From assembly GCA_013153375.1 (NCBI GenBank), contig JAADEN010000049.1, positions 1 through 16,690 of the forward strand: 16,690 nucleotides of DNA. The letters are read 5' to 3'. Source of the stretch: Chloroflexota bacterium (lineage in GTDB: Bacteria; Chloroflexota; Anaerolineae; Anaerolineales; DRMV01). Under the pieces are notes generated by a model that saw nothing but the letters and a program-made list of their open reading frames with translations, made no database searches and was not told the DNA's origin. The translations under genes and the position numbers were made by a program. Position 1 is the stretch's first letter, and each line of letters opens with the position of its first letter. Below are positions 1-6,773 of the stretch, piece by piece.

Positions 1-300
1 GCAACTTCTTCCTGGAGGTGGCGCACATGATCCAGGTCGGCGGCGGTTTGGATGTACACGGTTTCGGTGCGGTAGGGCTGCCTCCCGTAGCGCTGGACCC
101 AGCGCTTGAGGGTGGTGTTGCCGCGGATATCGTATTTGCGTTTGAGTTCGGTCACGGTGGCTCCTTGTTCGTACTCGGCCACGACCTGGCGTTTGAAGGC
201 CTCGCTATAGACCCGCCGTTTGCGGCGTGGAAGGGCCATGATTGTACCTCCTGCGAAGGTGCGGGAGGGACCTAAACTGTCAACCTTTTTCCGGACGACA
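1..300 (-). mobile_element. 5' end of an IS3-like insertion sequence, cut by the left edge
   Basis: The left edge carries the start of an insertion sequence read on the minus strand: an OrfA-like transposase gene beginning at 239, preceded by about 60 bases of non-coding DNA. I place the outer end near 300, where the minus strand reads TGTCGTCCGGAAAAAGG. It begins with TG, as IS3-family ends do, and abuts unrelated tandem-repeat DNA. The end is inferred: the other inverted repeat, OrfB and any target duplication lie outside the window. OrfA is intact as far as it can be seen, so the copy may be recent. Confidence 0.6.
3..239 (-). CDS. IS3-family transposase OrfA (helix-turn-helix), partial
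   Basis: Seventy-nine codons are visible, starting at ATG 239 and running off the left edge without a stop. The protein begins MALPRRKRRVYSEAFKRQVV and continues with a helix-turn-helix region (AEYEQGATVTELKRKYDI, then TLKRWVQRYG), the layout of the IS3-family OrfA subunit that binds the IS ends. The catalytic DDE part (OrfB), normally made by a -1 frameshift, would lie to the left. A GGAGG site sits about 8 bases before the ATG. A TTGACA hexamer lies further up at the IS end, but with no well-spaced -10. A transposase of another family with a similar N-terminal HTH_Tnp_1-type domain is possible. Confidence 0.75.
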   Translation of the reverse strand, partial: MALPRRKRRVYSEAFKRQVVAEYEQGATVTELKRKYDIRGNTTLKRWVQRYGRQPYRTETVYIQTAADLDHVRHLQEEV

Positions 301-305
301 CACCA

Positions 306-326
306 ACTCCCCACTCCCCACTCCCC
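306..326. repeat. Tandem repeat, 3 x 7 bp (ACTCCCC)
   Basis: Three perfect copies of ACTCCCC stand at 306-312, 313-319 and 320-326, followed by a partial ACT. The array begins only six bases outside the presumed end of the insertion sequence. It looks like a simple slippage repeat; no function is evident. Confidence 0.85.
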
Positions 327-606
327 ACTTTAAAGCCCTACGCCCCGCCGTGCCGTGTGCGACCCCGGATTTGCGCCTATCCGGGCAAGTGGGGGCCTGC
401 CCGAGGGTTCCGCCTTGGCTTGCGCCTATCGCGTCCCCGCTCGGGATGCCCGGCCCCCTCTGGGATAAGTTGGGCCAAATCCGGTTCCCGCGCATCACGA
501 ACACAGCAGGGCTCTTTCTTTATACCACAAATTCGGCCCACGAGCATGAGGATTTGAAGCGCCCCACGGCCGCAGCAACCGCGGCCGAAAGGGCCGCCCG
601 CGGCGG
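327..606. other. Non-coding stretch between the IS and the epimerase operon
   Basis: I see no convincing gene here. Visible structure: an inverted repeat CCCGGAT (364-370) / ATCCGGG (379-385) with an 8-base loop; a direct repeat TTGCGCCTATC at 371-381 and 420-430; and two competing GC-rich hairpins just past the epimerase stop, GGCCGC (568-573) with GCGGCC (581-586) or GCGGCC (581-586) with GGCCGC (592-597). The latter may help end the operon transcript, but no U-tract follows on the minus strand. A lone TATAAA (minus, 519-524) has no matching -35. Confidence 0.5.
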
Positions 607-1533
607 TCAGGCCTGTTGCAACAACCGACGAAGGCCCTGAGGCAGGGAGACGCGCGTCCGAAAGCCCAATTCGCGCGCCGCGCGGCCAGGGTCGCCCACG
701 GAATGACGAATGTCGCCCGCGCGCGGCGGCGCGAACTCGGGGTCGGGCGCGTGGGGAAAGAAGCGGTACAGTTCGGCCAGCAGGTCCAGCACGCTGACGG
801 CCTGGCCGGTGCACACATTGTAGGCCCGCCCGGGAGCCTGGGCCGCGTCCGCGGCGGCCAGCAGCGCATCCACCACATCGGACACGAACACGAAGTCGCG
901 GGTCTGACGCCCGTCGCCGTACACCACGGGCGGCTGGCCCGCGCGGAGCCGTTCCACAAAAAGAGGGATCGCGGCCGCGTAGGAGCTGTCGGTTCGCTGG
1001 CGAGGGCCATAGACATTGAACAGCCGCAGCGCGACGGTGGGCAGGCCCATGTGGGTGTAGGCCTGGGCCAGGGCCTCGTTGGCGATTTTGCTGGCCGCAT
1101 AGGGGGACAGGGCCCGAGGGGGCAAATCCTCGTGCAGGGGCCGCGCGTCGTGGTCGCCATAGACCGCGGCGCTGGAGACCAGCACCACCCGCCGCACGCC
1201 GGCCTGCCGCGCGGCCTCGAGCACGCGTCCGGTGCCGTGCTCGTTGATGTCCATGCAGGCCAAAGGGTCTTCGATGGAGCCGGGCACGGACACGAACGCG
1301 GCCAGATGGAAGACCACCTCGGCCTGGGGCATCACGCGGGCCAGCGCGGCCGGGTCACGGACATCGCCGCGTACCACGACGAGGTCGGGATGGGTGCGGA
1401 AAGGCTCCAGATTGGCCGCCCGGCCCGTGGAAAAATCGTCCAACACGGTGACCCGCACGCCCCGAGCCAGCAGGGCCTCGACCAGGTGCGAACCGATGAA
1501 GCCCGCGCCGCCGGTGACCAACGCGCTGCGCAT
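607..1533 (-). CDS. NAD-dependent sugar-nucleotide epimerase/dehydratase (extended SDR, GalE-like)
   Basis: A 308-residue cytoplasmic extended short-chain dehydrogenase, a normal length for the UDP-glucose 4-epimerase / dTDP-sugar group. The Rossmann NAD site TGGAGFIG is at residues 7-14, the VSSAAVYG strand with the catalytic Ser is near 119-126, and the YxxxK pair is Tyr145/Lys149. NVYGPRQ (173-179) and GDGRQTRDFVFVSDV (206-220) are the usual sugar-nucleotide-binding segments. The ATG at 1533 shares one base with the stop of the upstream sugar transferase (TGATG), so the two genes are translationally coupled and last in the operon. The pairing suggests it supplies a nucleotide sugar for surface polysaccharide. 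Substrate (UDP-Glc/Gal, GlcNAc, uronate) cannot be told from the sequence. Confidence 0.9.
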   Translation of the reverse strand: MRSALVTGGAGFIGSHLVEALLARGVRVTVLDDFSTGRAANLEPFRTHPDLVVVRGDVRDPAALARVMPQAEVVFHLAAFVSVPGSIEDPLACMDINEHGTGRVLEAARQAGVRRVVLVSSAAVYGDHDARPLHEDLPPRALSPYAASKIANEALAQAYTHMGLPTVALRLFNVYGPRQRTDSSYAAAIPLFVERLRAGQPPVVYGDGRQTRDFVFVSDVVDALLAAADAAQAPGRAYNVCTGQAVSVLDLLAELYRFFPHAPDPEFAPPRAGDIRHSVGDPGRAARELGFRTRVSLPQGLRRLLQQA

Positions 1534-2978
1534 CAGTGCCCCCGAAAGCCCAGCACCGCGGCCACGGTGCGCAGGATGATGAGCAGATCCATGGGGATGC
1601 TGCGGTGCTTGATGTAGTACAAGTCGTACTCCAACTTGCGCACCGTGCCCTCGAGATCGGCCACATAGCCGTGGTTGATCTGCGCCCAGCCCGTGATGCC
1701 CGGCCGGACCAGCAGCCGGGCCCGGTAGAAGGGAATCTGACGCTCCAGTTTCTCCACCAACTTGGGCTGCTCGGGCCGGGGCCCGACCACGCTCATCTGA
1801 CCCAAAAGCACATTGACAAACTGCGGAAATTCGTCCAAATGCGTTTTGCGCAAAAAGCGGCCAAAGCGGGTCACCCGTTTGAGTTCGTCTTCGGTGGCCC
1901 AGCGGTTGGTGGTGGATTCGGGCTCGGGCCGCATGGTGCGGAACTTGTACACGGTGAACTCGGCGCCGTGACGCCCGACCCGCTTTTGGGAAAACAGGAT
2001 GGGCCACCCGCTTTCGAGGAAGATGATGGCCGAGATGAAGGGGCCCATGATCAGCAGCAGGATCAACCCCACCGCGCCGCCCAACAAATCGAGGGCCCGT
2101 TTGGTCACTTCGTAGTACATGCTCTTGCGGGCCTGGTCCATGAAGGACTGGATGAGCCAGGTGGCGGCCAGGTGGCGGATGGGCACCCGCTGGAACGCCT
2201 CTTCGTACAGCGCGTGCAGATGGCTGACTTCCGCGCCCGCGGCCTGGGCGTCGAGCAGGGCCTGGAACAGGCCGCCGCGGATTTCGCCCACGATGGCCAC
2301 CACCACATCGGTGACGGCGTATTGCTGCACCAGGTCGGGCAGGTCGTCGCCCTGGCCCAAGACGGGCACATCCGCAATCTGCATGCCTTGCTTGCGGGGG
2401 TCGTCGTCCACGAAACCCACCACCACCGCGGGATGCTGCAACCGTCCCTCTTTGCTGCGCAAGTAGCCCAGGAACTCGCGGCCATGCCGTCCCGCGCCCA
2501 CGATGAGCAAGCGCCGCACCCAACGCACCGCGATGCGGCGGTAGATGGCCCGCCAAATCAGGGTGGTGATGACCGCGTAGAACAAGAAGAAGGCCACGCT
2601 CAGGCGGGGCAGCACCTGGCGGTTCACATTGAGCACGAAGTAGAACAGCAAGTAGAGCAGCAAGCCGATGAACGCGGCCGCGAACACGCCCTGCAATGTG
2701 CGCCGCCGACTCAACGCGCGCGCGTCGTCGTACAGGTCCACCAGCAGCAGCAGCCACAGGAAGGGCAGGGCGTAAAACCACGAGGGCCGCGAGAAGAGGA
2801 AGCGGGGCAGGCCCAACTGGGCCGAGTAGGGCAAGGCGCTCCAATACCAGGTGAGCAGGGCCGCCCACCAGGCCAGGCCGGCGGCGAACAGGTCGCCCAA
2901 GAACAGCAAAATGCGCCGCTCCGCGGGGCGCGGAATCCAGCGGCGGGGCCGGCGAGGACGAACAGGCGCGGAACTCAT
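1533..2978 (-). CDS. Polyprenyl-phosphate sugar-1-phosphate transferase (exopolysaccharide initiation, WbaP/WcaJ-like)
   Basis: A 481-residue membrane enzyme expected to load the first sugar phosphate onto undecaprenyl phosphate to begin exopolysaccharide or O-unit assembly. The N-terminal half has four or five hydrophobic segments (about 22-45, 68-81, 96-116, 126-142). A soluble Rossmann-like domain follows, with GAGRHG at 161-166 (CoA_binding_3 type). The C-terminal catalytic domain (PF02397 type) begins with a membrane helix near 296-320 and shows KFRTM (345-349), LDEFPQ (381-386, with the Asp-Glu pair), SVVGPRP (396-402) and PGITGWAQI (426-434). The start at 2978 lies 18 bases after the ridA stop and lacks a clear Shine-Dalgarno site, so expression may depend on coupling. 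It overlaps the epimerase by one base. Confidence 0.93.
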   Translation of the reverse strand: MSSAPVRPRRPRRWIPRPAERRILLFLGDLFAAGLAWWAALLTWYWSALPYSAQLGLPRFLFSRPSWFYALPFLWLLLLVDLYDDARALSRRRTLQGVFAAAFIGLLLYLLFYFVLNVNRQVLPRLSVAFFLFYAVITTLIWRAIYRRIAVRWVRRLLIVGAGRHGREFLGYLRSKEGRLQHPAVVVGFVDDDPRKQGMQIADVPVLGQGDDLPDLVQQYAVTDVVVAIVGEIRGGLFQALLDAQAAGAEVSHLHALYEEAFQRVPIRHLAATWLIQSFMDQARKSMYYEVTKRALDLLGGAVGLILLLIMGPFISAIIFLESGWPILFSQKRVGRHGAEFTVYKFRTMRPEPESTTNRWATEDELKRVTRFGRFLRKTHLDEFPQFVNVLLGQMSVVGPRPEQPKLVEKLERQIPFYRARLLVRPGITGWAQINHGYVADLEGTVRKLEYDLYYIKHRSIPMDLLIILRTVAAVLGFRGH

Positions 2979-2996
2979 AGCGCGCGAATCTTTCGT

Positions 2997-3386
2997 TTAG
3001 GCCCGCGGGCTGTAGGCCACGGCCTCGATCTCCACGAGCGCGCCCTTGGGCAGCGCGGCGGCCTGCACCGCGGAGCGGGCCGGAGGCTCCGCGGCGAAGA
3101 ATTCGGCATACACCGCGTTCATGGCCGCGAAGTCGTTCATGTCCTGCAAGAACACCGTGGTCTTGACCACCTGGCTCAACGACGCGCCTGCGGCCTCCAG
3201 CACGGCTTGCAGGTTGCGCAGGGCCTGGCGGGTCTGCGCCTCGACGCCGCCGACCACCATCTGGCCCGTGGCCGGGTCGAGGCCGATCTGGCCCGCGGTG
3301 AACACGAAATCACCCGCACGCACGGCTTGCGAATAGGGGCCGATGGCCGCGGGGGCCGCATCGGTGTGAATGATGCGCTTGGACAT
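2997..3386 (-). CDS. ridA: RidA family enamine/imine deaminase
   Basis: A 129-residue protein of the RidA (YjgF/YER057c/UK114) family, the standard length. It hydrolyses reactive enamine/imine intermediates such as 2-aminoacrylate, released by PLP enzymes, to 2-keto acids and ammonia, protecting PLP enzymes from damage. Family signs: AIGPYSQAV at 14-22 with the conserved Tyr18, GQIGLDP (32-38), Arg104 in PPARSAVQ (the carboxylate-binding Arg, near 105 in Salmonella RidA), and the C-terminal ALVEIEAVA with Glu119. An AAGGAG site stands 7 bases before the ATG at 3386, and a TATAAT lies further up. It is the first gene of the operon with the sugar transferase and epimerase. The link to polysaccharide is not obvious, but the divergent neighbour is a PLP aminotransferase. 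Confidence 0.95.
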   Translation of the reverse strand: MSKRIIHTDAAPAAIGPYSQAVRAGDFVFTAGQIGLDPATGQMVVGGVEAQTRQALRNLQAVLEAAGASLSQVVKTTVFLQDMNDFAAMNAVYAEFFAAEPPARSAVQAAALPKGALVEIEAVAYSPRA

Positions 3387-3415
3387 GACACGCTCCTTGG
3401 GACGGGGTGTGGGGG

Positions 3416-3446
3416 ATTATACCATTGGGCGCGGGTTCCAGCCCAA
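3416..3446 (-). promoter_or_regulatory. Likely sigma70-type promoter of ridA operon
   Basis: On the minus strand a perfect TATAAT (3421-3416) lies about 30 bases upstream of the ridA start, giving a short leader that contains the Shine-Dalgarno site. The best -35 candidate is TTGGGC (3446-3441) at a long 19-base spacing, so the -35 is weak. Confidence 0.55.
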
Positions 3447-3653
3447 ATTGGACCGTCTCGAAGAACCGTCCCAGCCCTATCTCTCGGGACCCGCGGGCGG
3501 GAGCGCGCGGCCGAAATTCAAAGCGACGACCAAAATCGCGTGGCAAAAATCGCGCCGCGCGGCAGGGGCCCGCCGTCCAGCCGGCCAGGCGCGCCGCGGC
3601 GGGCGCTTCACAGGCAAATGTTGTAAAAGCGAAGTCGTGTTCCTCGCCCAGCC

Positions 3654-3735
3654 TGCAAAACCCCACCTCGCGGGGGCGACCGGCCGGTCGCCCCTACCGC
3701 GTCCCTCCCGCCGCGGGGGATGGGAGGGGTTTGCA
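3654..3735. repeat. 82-bp REP/MITE-like palindromic element
   Basis: The ends are inverted copies: TGCAAAACCCC at 3654-3664 and GGGGTTTGCA at 3726-3735, differing by one A. In the middle is a perfect 22-bp palindrome at 3673-3694 (half-site GGGGCGACCGG). The element contains no ORF of its own and sits in an intergenic region, as REP sequences and MITEs do. That it is a dispersed repeat is inference; only one copy is seen here. Confidence 0.5.
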
Positions 3736-3809
3736 CCAAACGGCCATTTCTACATGGTTTGCATACACCCCGACCAGCGATTCGGCTACCCTTCCCGGGC
3801 AAACGGTAG

Positions 3810-3815
3810 TACAAT
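3810..3815 (+). promoter_or_regulatory. Possible -10 of the aminotransferase gene
   Basis: TACAAT matches the -10 consensus at five of six positions and lies about 80 bases before the aminotransferase ATG. No good -35 is visible at 16-18 bases, so an activator would be needed or the call is wrong. A TTGACC at 3847-3852 has no -10 partner. Confidence 0.3.
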
Positions 3816-3893
3816 AGCCCCACACCTGCGCGCAAATATTGCTCGTTTGACCCGAATTCGGCATTTTCTCCGTCAACTCTATGGAGGTCGAAC

Positions 3894-5162
3894 ATGAACC
3901 CTTTGGATTTGCTCTCTCCCGTATGGACGCACCTGACCACCCTGCAGCCCGTGCGCGGTGAGGGCGTCTATCTCTACGACGCCCAGGGCCGGGCGTACAT
4001 GGACTTCACCTCGGGCATCGGGGTGACCAACACGGGCCACGCGCATCCCAAGGTGGTGGCCGCGGTGCAAGAGCAGGCCGCGCGGCTGCTCTTCGGCCAG
4101 ATCAACATCGTCGTCACCCCCGCGGTGCTGGAACTGGCCCAGGCCCTGAACGCCATCACCCCGCCGGAACTGGACGCCTTCTTCTTCTCCAACTCGGGCG
4201 CGGAGGCCATCGAGGCCGCGGTCAAACTGGCCCGCCACGCCACGGGACGGCGCAACATCATCGTCTTCCAGGGCAGTTTCCACGGACGCACCGCGCAGGC
4301 CATGGCCATGACCACCTCCAAGTACATCTACCGCTACAACTACCAGCCCCTGCCCGCGGGCGTGTTCGTCGCGCCCTTCCCCTACGCCTACTACTACGGC
4401 TGGGACGAAGACCGCACCGTGGATTTCGCGCTGCGCCAGTTGGACTACCTGCTCCACGGCCAGACCAAGCCCGACGAGGTCGCGGCCATGGTCATCGAAC
4501 CCGTGCTGGGCGAAGGCGGCTATGTGCCCGCGCCGCCGCGCTTCTTGCAGGCCCTGCGCGCGCTCACCCGCGAGCACGGCATCCTGCTGGTGCTGGACGA
4601 GGTGCAAACGGGCTTTGGCCGCACAGGGCGCATGTTCGCGCTGGAGCACTCGGGCGTGGTGCCCGACATCCTGGTGATGGCCAAGGGGCTGGGCAGTGGA
4701 CTGCCCATTTCGGGCATTGCCGCGCCGCGGACGCTGATGGAACGCTGGACGCCCGGCTCCCACGGCGGCACCTACGGCGGCGGCAGCGCGGTGGCCCTGG
4801 CCGCGGCGCGGGCCACCATCCAGGTCCTGCAAGAGGAAGGGCTGGTGGACAACGCGGCCCGCATGGGCGAACGCCTGATGGCCGGCCTGCGCGCCTTGCA
4901 GGCCCGCTACCCCGTGCTGGGCGATGTGCGCGGCCTGGGCTTGATGGTGGGCACCGAGTTCACCCACCCCGACGGTCGCCCGGCCAAGGATGTGGCCAAG
5001 GCCGTGCAACGGGCCGTGCTGGAGCGGGGTCTGCTGCTGCTCACCTGCGGCACCTACGAGAATGTCATCCGCTGGATTCCGCCCCTGGTGGTCACCGCGG
5101 AGGAGATCGACCGCGCGCTGGACATCTTCGCCGCGGCGCTGGCGCAGGTCACAGGCGCTTAG
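3894..5162 (+). CDS. Class III PLP aminotransferase, GABA/omega-amino-acid type
   Basis: A 422-residue fold-type I PLP enzyme, close to the 426 residues of E. coli GabT. SGAEA (101-105) contacts the PLP phosphate, FHGRT (129-133) stacks on the ring, DEVQ (235-238) holds the pyridine nitrogen and Lys264 in MAKGLGSGLP forms the Schiff base. EPVLGEGG puts Glu207 where GABA transaminases have their switch glutamate, and Arg393 in VIRWIPPL matches the 2-oxoglutarate/glutamate-binding arginine. These favour transfer from an omega- or other amino acid to 2-oxoglutarate over an acetylornithine role. Odd: the usual GGTFGGNP reads GGTYGGGS (291-298), losing the Asn-Pro. GGAGG lies 6 bases before the ATG. 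It is monocistronic and tail-to-tail with the amino-acid transporter, suggesting a role in amino-acid catabolism. Exact substrate unknown. Confidence 0.88.
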   Translation: MNPLDLLSPVWTHLTTLQPVRGEGVYLYDAQGRAYMDFTSGIGVTNTGHAHPKVVAAVQEQAARLLFGQINIVVTPAVLELAQALNAITPPELDAFFFSNSGAEAIEAAVKLARHATGRRNIIVFQGSFHGRTAQAMAMTTSKYIYRYNYQPLPAGVFVAPFPYAYYYGWDEDRTVDFALRQLDYLLHGQTKPDEVAAMVIEPVLGEGGYVPAPPRFLQALRALTREHGILLVLDEVQTGFGRTGRMFALEHSGVVPDILVMAKGLGSGLPISGIAAPRTLMERWTPGSHGGTYGGGSAVALAAARATIQVLQEEGLVDNAARMGERLMAGLRALQARYPVLGDVRGLGLMVGTEFTHPDGRPAKDVAKAVQRAVLERGLLLLTCGTYENVIRWIPPLVVTAEEIDRALDIFAAALAQVTGA

Positions 5163-5170
5163 CCTCGACC

Positions 5171-5215
5171 CCGGGGGAGGGCATCCCCCGGCCGCCCGCG
5201 GATGGGCGGCCTTTT
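5171..5215 (+). terminator. Intrinsic terminator of the aminotransferase gene (two adjoining hairpins)
   Basis: Hairpin 1 is CCGGGGGA (5171-5178) with TCCCCCGG (5184-5191), an 8-bp stem with a 5-base loop. Hairpin 2 is GGCCGCCC (5190-5197) with GGGCGGCC (5204-5211), followed directly by TTTT (5212-5215). They share two bases, so only one can be complete at a time. Hairpin 2 is the classical Rho-independent terminator, 9 bases past the stop of hairpin 1's neighbour gene region. Confidence 0.8.
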
Positions 5216-5225
5216 CCGCGACCCC

Positions 5226-5256
5226 AAAAACGAACGGGCCCCTGGCGGGGCCCGTT
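5226..5256 (-). terminator. Intrinsic terminator of the liv operon
   Basis: On the minus strand, 20 bases after the livF stop, AACGGGCCCC pairs with GGGGCCCGTT (a 10-bp stem spanning 5256-5233 with a 4-base loop). CG and TTTTT (5230-5226) follow. This faces the aminotransferase terminator and separates the convergent units. Confidence 0.82.
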
Positions 5257-5276
5257 TCGCGCGCTCGGTCCGCGGC

Positions 5277-5987
5277 TCAAATGCCCAGATAGGCTTTTTG
5301 CACATGGGGATCTTTGGCCAACTCCCGGGAGGGGCCTTGCAATTCCACCTGGCCGTGAGCCAAGACATACGCATAGTCGGTCACGGCCAGGGCCATGTGC
5401 ACATTTTGCTCCACCAGGAGGGTGGTGATGCCCACCTCGCGCAGTTTGTGCAGGCTCTCAAAGAGTTGCAGCACCAGCACGGGGGCCAGGCCCAACGACA
5501 TCTCGTCGATCATGAGCACCTTGGGCGCGGCCATGAGCCCGCGGGCCACCGCGAGCATCTGCCGCTCGCCGCCGCTCATGGTGCCGGCCTTCTGGTTCTG
5601 CCGCTCCTTGAGCCGGGGGAACATCTCGAAGACCAACTCCAGATTGCGTTGGAAGTACGGTCGGGCCCGCCGCGGGGTCGCGCCCATCTCCAGGTTCTCC
5701 ATCACCGTCATGCTGGTGAACAACTGTCGGCCTTCGGGCACCAGCACCAGCCCCATGTCGGCCTTCTTGTGGGGCGGCAGGTGGCTGATGTCCTGCCCTT
5801 CGAACAGCACCTGGCCCTTCCAGGGGCGGATGAGGCCCATGATGGTGCGCAACAGCGTGGTCTTGCCCGCGCCGTTGGCGCCCACCAGCGCGGTCAGGCG
5901 TCCCTGCTCCAGGGCCATGTCCACGCCCCATAGAATTTGCACTTCGCCGTAGCCGGATTCCAGGTTGTGAACTTCCAGAATGGCCAT
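5277..5987 (-). CDS. livF: Branched-chain amino-acid ABC transporter ATP-binding protein LivF
   Basis: A 236-residue ABC ATPase, typical for LivF, one of the two nucleotide-binding subunits that power the LivHM permease from the cytoplasmic face. Walker A is GANGAGKT (36-43), the signature MSGGERQ is at 137-143, Walker B is VLMIDE (157-162) and the LivF-typical LVEQN is at 191-195 in the switch region. The D-loop reads DEMSLGLAP rather than DEPSLGLAP. It is the last gene of the operon, 33 bases after the livG stop, with a GAGGGAGA ribosome site before ATG 5987. Hydrophobic amino acids are the usual cargo of this family; the actual cargo is not decidable here. Confidence 0.95.
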   Translation of the reverse strand: MAILEVHNLESGYGEVQILWGVDMALEQGRLTALVGANGAGKTTLLRTIMGLIRPWKGQVLFEGQDISHLPPHKKADMGLVLVPEGRQLFTSMTVMENLEMGATPRRARPYFQRNLELVFEMFPRLKERQNQKAGTMSGGERQMLAVARGLMAAPKVLMIDEMSLGLAPVLVLQLFESLHKLREVGITTLLVEQNVHMALAVTDYAYVLAHGQVELQGPSRELAKDPHVQKAYLGI

Positions 5988-6020
5988 GATTCTCCCTCAA
6001 TGCACAGGATGGCCGGGCGG

Positions 6021-6773
6021 CTACTCGCCGCTCATCAGGCGCTCGGCCAGTTTGGGGTCGCCCAGGTACGCCTCGATGACCTTGGGATGGTTGGCGATCT
6101 CCTGGGGCGTGCCCTCGGCGATGAGTTGGCCGAAGTCCAGCACGATGATGCGGTCCGACACATTCATGATGGCGTGCATCACATGCTCGATCATGATGAT
6201 GGTGATGCCCCGGCGGCGGATGGCCTTGACCGTCTCGACCATCTCCGCGATCTCGGCGGGGTTGAGCCCGGCCAGCACCTCATCCAAGAGGAGGAGTTTG
6301 GGTTGCGCGGCCAGGGCGCGGGCCAGTTCCAGACGCTTCTTCTGGGCCACATTCAGGCTGCCGGCCAGCATGTCGGCCCGCTCGGCCAGCCCCAGGAACT
6401 CCATGACCTCGTCCGCGACCATCGCCGCGTCGAGCAGGCCCAGGCCCTTGGCGCCAAAGGCCGCGCCCACCATCACATTCTCCCGCACGGTGAGATCGGC
6501 CAGGGGGCGCACGATCTGGTGGGTGCGGGCCATGCCGAAGCGGGCCACATCGTAGGGCTTCCAGCCGGTGATGTCCTGGCCCTGGAAGTAGATGTGCCCC
6601 TCCTCGGGCGTGTACACGCCGTTGATGCAGTTGAACAGGGTGGTCTTGCCCGCGCCGTTGGGCCCGATGAGGCCCAAAATCTCGCCTTCATGCAGTTCAA
6701 AGGAGACATCGTTGACGGCCACCAGACCGCCAAAGCGTTTGGTGACATGCTCCACGCGCAGCAACACGGTCAT
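6021..6773 (-). CDS. livG: Branched-chain amino-acid ABC transporter ATP-binding protein LivG
   Basis: A 250-residue ABC ATPase, the usual LivG length, partner of LivF. Walker A is GPNGAGKT (37-44), Walker B is LLLLDE (160-165), and the switch histidine is His197 in IEHVMH. The C-terminal GTPQEIANHPKVIEAYLG (221-238) is typical of LivG. Odd: the ABC signature, expected as LSGGQ or LSYGQ, reads LNVAQKKRLELARAL (140-154), so the two glycines are missing. Its ATG overlaps the livM stop (ATGA), giving translational coupling. The start at 6773 is fixed by this overlap; a longer reading frame upstream belongs to the shadow of livM. Confidence 0.94.
   Translation of the reverse strand: MTVLLRVEHVTKRFGGLVAVNDVSFELHEGEILGLIGPNGAGKTTLFNCINGVYTPEEGHIYFQGQDITGWKPYDVARFGMARTHQIVRPLADLTVRENVMVGAAFGAKGLGLLDAAMVADEVMEFLGLAERADMLAGSLNVAQKKRLELARALAAQPKLLLLDEVLAGLNPAEIAEMVETVKAIRRRGITIIMIEHVMHAIMNVSDRIIVLDFGQLIAEGTPQEIANHPKVIEAYLGDPKLAERLMSGE

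Larger units (their letters stand above)
3447..3893. other. Divergent intergenic region between ridA and the aminotransferase
   Basis: About 450 bases without a convincing gene. It holds the 82-bp inverted-end element at 3654-3735, a possible -10 for the aminotransferase at 3810-3815, and a GGAGG ribosome site at 3883-3887. TTTGCA occurs on either side of a CCAT/ATGG pair in 3730-3770, forming only an imperfect hairpin. The rest is GC-rich sequence in which I see no further structure. Confidence 0.5.

Noticed and set aside
306..326. CRISPR-like array
   Set aside because: The repeats are 7 bp and contiguous with no spacers; no cas genes are present.
280..504. 74-codon minus-strand frame between the IS and the epimerase
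   Set aside because: Starts at a GTG without a ribosome site, spans the tandem repeat and the IS end, and has no recognisable domain.
1536..3626. 696-codon plus-strand open frame
   Set aside because: Antisense shadow of the sugar transferase and ridA; composition is repetitive and no ribosome site or motif supports it.
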